In this document: positions 13,684 through 18,724 of the stretch, in pieces
Layout: every line of letters starts with the position of its first letter
Position numbering within the stretch: the stretch's first letter is position 1
Assembly (NCBI GenBank): GCA_042408665.1
Contig: JBHOQW010000241.1
Location: forward strand, 1-18,724
DNA: 18,724 bases
Source: CAUJGQ01 sp042408665
GTDB taxonomy: Bacteria > Chloroflexota > Dehalococcoidia > CAUJGQ01
Direction: 5' to 3'
The notes under the pieces: model-generated
Seen by the model: only the letters and a program-made list of their open reading frames with translations
Databases searched by the model: none
Told to the model about the DNA's origin: nothing
Program-made: the position numbers and the translations under genes

Positions 13684-13714
13684 TTGACACCGTCGCGCGC
13701 GCCTTTGCTAGGAT
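13684..13714 (+). promoter_or_regulatory. Promoter of pyrG
   Basis: A perfect TTGACA (13684-13689) is followed after 19 bases by TAGGAT (13709-13714), which is preceded by TGC, making an extended -10 element (TGCTAGGAT) that can compensate for the long spacer. The predicted start near 13721 leaves a leader of about 75 bases before the pyrG ATG. No attenuator is evident in the leader. Confidence 0.6.
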
Positions 13715-13795
13715 GAGCGTGTGCTGACGGCCGCATGACGAACGATCTCCCCACCGTCGAAACCCGGTTGCCTGCACGGCGAGGACCGCATACGT

Positions 13796-15445
13796 ATGCC
13801 GAAGTACATCTTTGTGACCGGCGGGGTGGTTAGCTCAGTAGGCAAGGGCATCACCACCGCGGCCCTGGGCTGCGTGCTCAAGAGCCGTGGCCTGTCCGTC
13901 TCCATCCAGAAGCTGGACCCCTACCTGAACGTCGACCCGGGCACCATGTCCCCGTACCAGCACGGGGAGGTGTTCGTCACGGTAGACGGCGCGGAGACGG
14001 ACCTCGACCTCGGCCACTACGAGCGCTTCATCGACCAGGACCTCACCCGCGCCAACTCCGTCACGACGGGACAGATCTACCAGGCGGTCATCGCCAAGGA
14101 GCGACGGGGGGACTACCTGGGCGGCACCATCCAGGCGGTGCCGCACCTGACGAACGAGATTAAAGAGCGTATCCGCGGCGTAGCGCGCGACGCGCAGGTG
14201 CTGATCGTCGAGGTAGGCGGGACGGTGGGCGATATCGAGTCGCAGCCGTTCTTGGAGGCGATCCGGCAGATGCGCAACGAGGAGGCGCGCGAGGACACCC
14301 TCTCCATTCACGTCTCCTACCTGCCCTACATCGGCGCTACCGGTGAGCTGAAGACCAAGCCCACCCAGCACTCCGTGCGCGAGCTGCGCAGCATGGGCAT
14401 CCAGCCGGACGTGATCGTCGCCCGCTCTGACTACCCCGTGCCGGAGGAGGTGCGGGCCAAGCTGGCCCTGTTCTGCGACGTGGAGCGGCGCGCCGTGATC
14501 CCCATGCAGACGGTGGACACCATCTACCGCGTGCCCATCCTGCTGGAGGACTCCGGCCTGGGCGATTTCATCATCGAGCGGATGAGGATGCCGGCCCGCA
14601 GCCGCGACCTGGCTGACTGGCGGCAGATGGTGGACCGCCTCACCCACCCCGAGGGGCGGGTGAGCATCGCGGTGGTGGGCAAGTACGTGGAGCTCCAGGA
14701 CGCCTATCTCTCCGTGAAGGAGTCCCTCATCCACGCCGGCATCTACCACGGTGTAGCCCCCGACATCCGCTGGATCCACTCCGAGTCGCTGGAGTCGGCG
14801 GACGTGGCCGCCGTGCTGGACGGGGTGGACGGCATCGTGGTGCCGGGCGGGTTTGGCGAACGCGGCGTGGAGGGCAAGATCCTGGCGGCGCAGTACGCGC
14901 GTGAGCACCTGGTACCGTACCTGGGCCTGTGCCTGGGCATGCAGGTGATGGTGATCGAGTTCGCCCGCAACGTGCTCGGCCTGGCCGGTGCCAACTCCAC
15001 CGAGTTCAACCCGCACACGCCGCACCCGGTGATCAGTCTGCTGTCCGAGCAGATGGGCGTGCAGGACAAGGGCGGCACTATGCGCCTGGGCGGTTATCCG
15101 TGCCGGCTGCGGCCCGGCACAAAGGCGCACCGCGCCTATGGGGTGGACATGGTCACCGAGCGCCACCGCCACCGCTACGAGTTCAACAACCGCTATCGGG
15201 AGCAGTTTGAGGCAGCCGGCCTTATCTGCAGCGGCGTGCTGCCGGACAACAGCCTGGTCGAGATCTGTGAGCTGCGGGACCATCCGTTCATGATGGGCTC
15301 CCAGTTCCATCCGGAGTTTCGTTCGCGCCCGTCCCGGCCGCAACCGATGTTCCGGGAGTTCATGGGCGCCGCCAAGGCGCGCCGGGCCGCCCAGCGCCGC
15401 GCCGTGCCGGCCATGGAGCCGGAGCGGTCCGTCGTCCCCCGCTGA
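13796..15445 (+). CDS. pyrG: CTP synthase (glutamine-hydrolysing)
   Basis: The 549-aa protein is full length. The synthase domain begins KYIFVTGGVVSSVGKGITTA (P-loop-like) and includes KLDPYLNVDPGTMSPYQHGE and RANSVTTGQIYQ. The class-I glutamine amidotransferase domain has its nucleophile C379 in PYLGLCLGMQ and the His/Glu pair H505/E507 in SQFHPEFRSRP. It makes CTP from UTP, ATP and glutamine, the last step of pyrimidine nucleotide synthesis. A GAGG Shine-Dalgarno sits 11 bases before the ATG. It appears to be transcribed alone from the promoter at 13684. The last ~25 residues after the family core are a basic tail (AAKARRAAQRR...). Confidence 0.98.
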   Translation: MPKYIFVTGGVVSSVGKGITTAALGCVLKSRGLSVSIQKLDPYLNVDPGTMSPYQHGEVFVTVDGAETDLDLGHYERFIDQDLTRANSVTTGQIYQAVIAKERRGDYLGGTIQAVPHLTNEIKERIRGVARDAQVLIVEVGGTVGDIESQPFLEAIRQMRNEEAREDTLSIHVSYLPYIGATGELKTKPTQHSVRELRSMGIQPDVIVARSDYPVPEEVRAKLALFCDVERRAVIPMQTVDTIYRVPILLEDSGLGDFIIERMRMPARSRDLADWRQMVDRLTHPEGRVSIAVVGKYVELQDAYLSVKESLIHAGIYHGVAPDIRWIHSESLESADVAAVLDGVDGIVVPGGFGERGVEGKILAAQYAREHLVPYLGLCLGMQVMVIEFARNVLGLAGANSTEFNPHTPHPVISLLSEQMGVQDKGGTMRLGGYPCRLRPGTKAHRAYGVDMVTERHRHRYEFNNRYREQFEAAGLICSGVLPDNSLVEICELRDHPFMMGSQFHPEFRSRPSRPQPMFREFMGAAKARRAAQRRAVPAMEPERSVVPR

Positions 15446-15451
15446 CGCTCC

Positions 15452-15473
15452 CGGGGGAGCTGCCGAGCCCCCG
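15452..15473 (+). terminator. Hairpin after pyrG
   Basis: CGGGGG (15452-15457) pairs with CCCCCG (15468-15473) seven bases after the pyrG stop codon. A second hairpin, GCGTCC-GGC-GGACGC (15517-15531), lies further on. Neither has a T run; termination here may depend on Rho or simply be leaky. Confidence 0.3.
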
Positions 15474-15592
15474 CGCGGCCGATGGGCCGAGCGCACCGTG
15501 GCGTCGCCCCTGCTTGGCGTCCGGCGGACGCGGGCGTGCCCGAATAGAAGCGGTGGTGCGCGGGCGGCGTGTGCGTCGGCCAAGGGTGGACA

Positions 15593-16069
15593 TTGAGTGC
15601 GGTAACGTTCTGGCGGCTCGTGCACGAGCTGGCCGTTTTCCTGTATGTGGCCGGCATCGGCGCCACCATGGCGCCGGTATATCGCGTGTGGCGGAGCCAA
15701 GACGTGCGCGCCCAGATGCACGCGTTCCAACAGGCCGCCGCTAACGAGACCGCCCTGCTCCTGCCCGGCGCCCTGCTGAGCGGCGCCACCGGGGTGTTTC
15801 TCGGCACGGTGGCCGGCTATCACTTCCTCAAGGATGGCTGGCTGTTGGTCCTGTGGCTGCTGTACGTGGTGTCAACGTTTATCTGCCTGCCGCTGCTGGG
15901 CCTGGGGCTGCGGCGGGCGCGGCTGTTGGCGCTCCAGGCGGCCAAGACGGGGAAGATCACGCCGGAGCTGCGCGAGGCGCTTAGCGACAACGTGCCGATC
16001 GTCTTCGGCACCGCCATCATTGTGCTGAGCGTGCTCATGGCGTGGCTGGCCATCGCCAAGCCGTTCTGA
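15593..16069 (+). CDS. Four-helix integral membrane protein (DUF2269-like)
   Basis: The 158-aa product has four hydrophobic segments: about 6-28 (FWRLVHELAVFLYVAGIGAT), 47-72 (LLLPGALLSGATGVFLGTVAG), 78-100 (WLLVLWLLYVVSTFICLPLL) and 134-156 (IVFGTAIIVLSVLMAWLAIA), with a basic cytoplasmic-type loop RRARLLALQAAKTGK between the third and fourth. The pattern, with His in the first helix (LVHELAVFLYVAG), resembles the DUF2269 group of predicted membrane proteins, whose function is unknown. The start is taken as TTG 15593 because AGGGTGG lies just upstream; the frame extends to a GTG at 15569 without a ribosome-binding site. It sits between pyrG and rho on the same strand, with 147 and 150 bases on either side. 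Confidence 0.72.
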   Translation: MSAVTFWRLVHELAVFLYVAGIGATMAPVYRVWRSQDVRAQMHAFQQAAANETALLLPGALLSGATGVFLGTVAGYHFLKDGWLLVLWLLYVVSTFICLPLLGLGLRRARLLALQAAKTGKITPELREALSDNVPIVFGTAIIVLSVLMAWLAIAKPF

Positions 16070-16219
16070 TCGGGGGGGCTTGCATCCATGGGGTGCGGTT
16101 CGGTATCTTGAGGATGCGGGTTTGTCGGTTCTCCGTCCTTCGTCACCCATATCCTCCGCACGTCCCCAACGGCCGTCCGGCCATCAACGCCTTTCGTTGT
16201 CTATGCCCGAGGGTTGCAC

Positions 16220-17548
16220 GTGAATATCACAGAGCTTGAATCCAAATCACGCGAGGATTTGCTGGAGATCGCCCGCGAGATCGGGCTGCCCGGCGCCAGC
16301 ACCATGAAGAAGACGGACCTCATCAACCGTCTGATCCAGGCGCACGAGCAGCAGCTCCAGCAGCAGCAACAACTGCAGCAGCCACAGCCAGCTCAGCCGG
16401 CACCGGCGCCGCCGGCCCAGCAGGGGGCGCTGGTCGCGGGTGGCGTGCTCGAGATCGTGGAGGATGGGTACGGCTTCCTCCGGGGGGAGAGCCTCCTGCC
16501 CAGCCCCAACGATGTCTACGTGTCGCAGTCCCAGATCCGTCGCTTCGGGCTGCGGACGGGCGATTACGTCCGCGGCCAGGTGCGGCCGCCCAAGGACTCG
16601 GAAAAGTACTACAGCCTGCTGCGCGTGGAGACGGTGAACGGCGTGGACCCGGAGGTGGCCAAGCAGCGGCCGTACTTCGAGTCGCTCACCGCCATCTTCC
16701 CCAATCGCCAGCTCAAGCTGGAGACGACCTCCAGCAACCTGTCCACGCGGGTGATCGACCTGATCGCGCCCATCGGGCGCGGCCAGCGCGGCCTGATCGT
16801 CTCCCCGCCCAAGGCGGGCAAGACAATGCTGCTCAAGGCCATCGCCAACGGCATCACCGCCAACTACGACGACGTCCACCTGATGGTGCTGCTCATCGGC
16901 GAGCGCCCAGAAGAGGTCACGGACATGAAACGGTCCGTGCAGGGTGAGGTGATCAGCTCCACCTTCGATGAGCCGGTGGAGGACCACACGCGCGTGGCGG
17001 AGATGGCGCTGGAGCGGGCTAAGCGCCTGGTGGAGATGGGCAAGGACGTCGTTATCCTGCTCGACTCCATCACCCGTCTCACCCGTGCCTACAACCTGGC
17101 GATGCCGCCCAGCGGCCGCACGCTGTCCGGCGGCATCGACCCCATCGCCCTCTACCCGCCCAAGCGCTTCTTCGGCGCGGCGCGCAACTGCGAGGAGGGC
17201 GGCTCGCTTACGGTGATCGCCACCTGCCTGGTGGACACCGGCTCACGCATGGATGACGTCATCTTCGAGGAGTTCAAGGGCACCGGCAACATGGAGCTGC
17301 GCCTGGACCGCCGCCTGGCAGAGCGGCGCATCTGGCCGGCCATCGACGTGCTGGGCTCCAGCACACGCCGCGAGGAGCTGTTGCTGGACGAGCAGACGCT
17401 CAAGCAGGTCTACACCGTGCGGCGGATGGTCTCTATGATCGCCTCCAACTCGCCCAACCCCACGGAGGGCACCGAGCGCCTGCTGGAGCGGCTGGCCCGC
17501 ACGCGCGACAACGCCGAGTTCTTGGCCACGCTTACCAAGGAGATCTAG
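16220..17548 (+). CDS. rho: Transcription termination factor Rho
   Basis: The 442-aa protein has the N-terminal Rho_N helical domain (MNITELESKSREDLLEIARE), the RNA-binding cold-shock domain (GVLEIVEDGYGFLR, DVYVSQSQIRRFGLRTGD) and the ATPase core: Walker A SPPKAGKTMLL (K201), Walker B region VVILLDSITRLTRAYN, Q loop and R loop (GRTLSGGIDPIALYPPKRFFGAARN). It is the hexameric RNA-DNA helicase of Rho-dependent termination. Residues 44-68, between Rho_N and the cold-shock domain, form a low-complexity linker with 13 Gln and many Pro/Ala. GTG 16220 is chosen because GAGGG lies six bases upstream and the protein then starts MNITEL, as in other Rho proteins; a TTG two codons earlier is the alternative. 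The upstream region has a weak TTGCAT-18-TATCTT promoter candidate (16080-16109) and a long-range stem (16110-16156). Confidence 0.97.
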   Translation: MNITELESKSREDLLEIAREIGLPGASTMKKTDLINRLIQAHEQQLQQQQQLQQPQPAQPAPAPPAQQGALVAGGVLEIVEDGYGFLRGESLLPSPNDVYVSQSQIRRFGLRTGDYVRGQVRPPKDSEKYYSLLRVETVNGVDPEVAKQRPYFESLTAIFPNRQLKLETTSSNLSTRVIDLIAPIGRGQRGLIVSPPKAGKTMLLKAIANGITANYDDVHLMVLLIGERPEEVTDMKRSVQGEVISSTFDEPVEDHTRVAEMALERAKRLVEMGKDVVILLDSITRLTRAYNLAMPPSGRTLSGGIDPIALYPPKRFFGAARNCEEGGSLTVIATCLVDTGSRMDDVIFEEFKGTGNMELRLDRRLAERRIWPAIDVLGSSTRREELLLDEQTLKQVYTVRRMVSMIASNSPNPTEGTERLLERLARTRDNAEFLATLTKEI

Positions 17549-17576
17549 CGCTCCCCGCCCCCATCCTCCACACGCC

Positions 17577-17622
17577 GCCGGCGGCGCCATAGAACACATC
17601 TATGGCGCCGCCGGCTGTCTAT
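17577..17622 (+). terminator. Perfect 17-bp hairpin after rho, likely intrinsic terminator
   Basis: GCCGGCGGCGCCATAGA (17577-17593) and its exact reverse complement (17599-17615) form a 17-bp stem with a 5-base ACACA loop, 28 bases beyond the rho stop codon. The tail TGTCTATCGTCATCTTCC is moderately T-rich. This is by far the strongest intrinsic-terminator-like structure after a protein gene in the window. Confidence 0.7.
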
Positions 17623-17678
17623 CGTCATCTTCCCTGTAGCAGTCGAGACGGCGCTGACCCAACCGGGGTTCTCCTAAC

Positions 17679-17696
17679 TTGACAGGTGTGTATAAT
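17679..17696 (+). promoter_or_regulatory. Perfect TATAAT box with a close TTGACA, upstream of the LysM gene
   Basis: TATAAT is at 17691-17696 and TTGACA at 17679-17684, but the two are only six bases apart, too close to act together for a sigma-70 promoter. At the standard distance upstream of TATAAT (about 17668-17674) only TTCTCC-like sequence is seen. Transcription near 17703 is likely, driven mainly by the strong -10 box. The TTGACA may be incidental or part of a regulator site. Confidence 0.5.
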
Positions 17697-17743
17697 GCCT
17701 CAAGCGGTTTCCGGCCGACTTTGCACAGGGAGGACCTGGAGCA

Positions 17744-18724
17744 ATCAACGGTTCGCTCCGCCCGCGCTCTCGACAGCCCCACGGAGCGCTGCCACACCTC
17801 AGACCCCAACCACCGGCAACCCGGGAGGGCCGACACCTGGGCGCCGTTCGACGACGGCCCATCGCCCACGGCGTGATCCTGGCGGTTGTCGCGGTCGCGG
17901 GCATAGGCATTCTCCTACGCGGCGGGCATGGGCCCGTCACCGCCTTGCATGCGGACGCCGCCACCACGGCGCCCGGCTACCGGTATCTCCTCGCCGCCCC
18001 GGGCGCGGGGAGCACCCTCTCCGCCACCACGGCTCTGACGGCCGCTGCGGCGCCCGTGCGCGCCGGGCAGGCCGCGAGCGGCGGGAGCCACGGGGTCCCG
18101 TCCGGGCAAGGGGCGGCACCCGTTGCGGCGGAGCGCACAACGCCGACGGCGACCGCCACCCCGGTCCCACCGCTTGACCTGGAGGGTGGTACCCTGCACG
18201 GCTCCTCGGCGGCCTCCAGCCCGCCGCCCACGCCGACACCGCCGGCCGATCGCGATTGCATCGTGTTCTACCATGAGGTGCAGCCGGGGGACACGCTGAG
18301 CACGATCGCCGCCCGCTACGGCGTGTCGATCGACTCTATCCTCAGCATCAACGAGGTCATTCAGGACAAGGACGTGCTCAAGATCGGCCTGCAACTGTTC
18401 GTGCCTTGCAAGGAGGGCGTGGTCACCTTCGTCAAGTGGGGGGACACGGTCTCCGAGCTGGCCGAGAAGTACGGCGTCAAGCCGGAAGATATCGTCAACT
18501 ACAAGCCCAACCGGCTCACGGACGCCGACTCCATCCGCGAGGGCGAGCTGATCCTGATCCCGGGTGGCAAGCGGCCGGCGCCGCCGCCACCGCCTCCGCC
18601 CCCGCCGGTTCAGGCCGCGACCGCAGCCTCCGCCCCCGCCGGCGGCCGAGGGGCGGCCCCGGGCCGGAGTGAGGGCGCTCCGGCGCCGGCCCCCGCCCCC
18701 GCCCCGGCCACCGCGGCCGCGGCC
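17744..18724 (+). CDS. Membrane-anchored protein with two LysM domains (3' end beyond window)
   Basis: The frame runs open to the window edge. It encodes a basic N-terminus (REGRHLGAVRRRPIAHG), one hydrophobic anchor (VILAVVAVAGIGILL), a Ser/Thr/Pro/Ala-rich linker, LysM 1 (FYHEVQPGDTLSTIAARYGV...LFVPC), LysM 2 (FVKWGDTVSELAEKYGV...ILIPGG), then a Pro- and Ala-rich stretch. LysM domains bind peptidoglycan, so this is an exported, wall-binding protein. A catalytic domain such as an M23 endopeptidase often follows, but would lie outside the window. The start is uncertain: no ATG exists in this frame after the stop at 17693. A Shine-Dalgarno (AGGGAGG, 17727-17733) precedes an ATC at 17744. The first in-frame GTG is 17873, but that would remove the basic residues before the anchor and has no ribosome-binding site. 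Confidence 0.75.
   Translation, partial: MNGSLRPRSRQPHGALPHLRPQPPATREGRHLGAVRRRPIAHGVILAVVAVAGIGILLRGGHGPVTALHADAATTAPGYRYLLAAPGAGSTLSATTALTAAAAPVRAGQAASGGSHGVPSGQGAAPVAAERTTPTATATPVPPLDLEGGTLHGSSAASSPPPTPTPPADRDCIVFYHEVQPGDTLSTIAARYGVSIDSILSINEVIQDKDVLKIGLQLFVPCKEGVVTFVKWGDTVSELAEKYGVKPEDIVNYKPNRLTDADSIREGELILIPGGKRPAPPPPPPPPPVQAATAASAPAGGRGAAPGRSEGAPAPAPAPAPATAAAA

Noticed and set aside
13835..15823. A 662-aa minus-strand open frame over pyrG
   Set aside because: It is antisense to a complete, highly conserved CTP synthase and has the His/Gly/Val-rich composition of a reverse-frame artefact.
17686..18177. Open frame starting near the TATAAT box (163 aa)
   Set aside because: Arg-rich throughout and out of phase with the LysM domains; it overlaps the promoter itself.
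18591..18724. CG-rich tract with CCGCCGCC/GCCCCC repeats at the window end as a repeat element
   Set aside because: It is explained as codons for the Pro/Ala-rich linker of the LysM protein; the frame stays open through it.

Overview
The window is a high-GC bacterial chromosome segment (roughly two-thirds GC by eye) with strong G/C bias at third codon positions. It looks like core chromosome rather than an accessory island: I see no transposase, integrase, phage gene, CRISPR array or insertion sequence. The gene set (AAE3-like acyl-CoA synthetase, GltD-like oxidoreductase, JAMM peptidase, solitary infA, GcvT, PAP2 protein, pyrG, rho, LysM protein) would fit a thermophilic Chloroflexota such as the Thermomicrobia/Sphaerobacter group. 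That placement is an inference from overall character, not a phylogenetic result.

Layout. Positions 1-755 hold the 3' end of an rRNA operon on the + strand: the last part of 23S rRNA, a hairpin-rich spacer, an initiator tRNA-Met (CAT) and, four bases later, 5S rRNA followed by an intrinsic terminator. Two minus-strand genes follow: a cytoplasmic triple-GAF sensor histidine kinase (780-3041) and an AMP-forming acyl-CoA synthetase of the AAE3/Pcs60 oxalate-CoA ligase type (3222-4736). Diverging from these is a + strand pair: a YkgJ-like CxxCxxCC metal-binding protein and, overlapping it by 4 bp, a small gene whose coding signal changes frame at a run of four A's (5338-5606).

The minus strand then carries a stand-alone GltD-like Fe-S flavoprotein (5678-7150) with its own promoter, a JAMM/M67 metallopeptidase (7260-7820) and a possible 64-aa zinc-ribbon protein (7896-8090). 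On the + strand come a double-hotdog MaoC-like protein (8272-9153) and infA (9257-9496). The minus strand next has a translationally coupled pair, a lactonase-like metallo-beta-lactamase-fold hydrolase and GcvT (11528 down to 9571), behind a good sigma-70-type promoter. From 11697 onward everything is on the + strand: a PAP2-family membrane protein, a 72-aa zinc-ribbon protein, a ubiquitin-fold MoaD/ThiS-like carrier, pyrG, a four-helix membrane protein, rho with a perfect 17-bp hairpin behind it, and a membrane-anchored double-LysM protein cut by the window edge.

How the genes may work together. Most are housekeeping genes with independent promoters. The possible functional links are: (i) the JAMM peptidase and the ubiquitin-like protein, which ends in Gly-Gly-Ala-Arg and so would need two residues trimmed to expose the diglycine; (ii) the YkgJ-like protein with its coupled small partner; (iii) the MBL hydrolase coupled to GcvT. 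The observations most worth checking are the frame change at 5386-5389 with its AT-rich tail, the Gly-Gly-Ala-Arg carrier plus JAMM peptidase, the Gln/Pro-rich linker in Rho, the initiator tRNA placed between 23S and 5S, and the LysM gene that has a good promoter and Shine-Dalgarno but no standard start codon near them.
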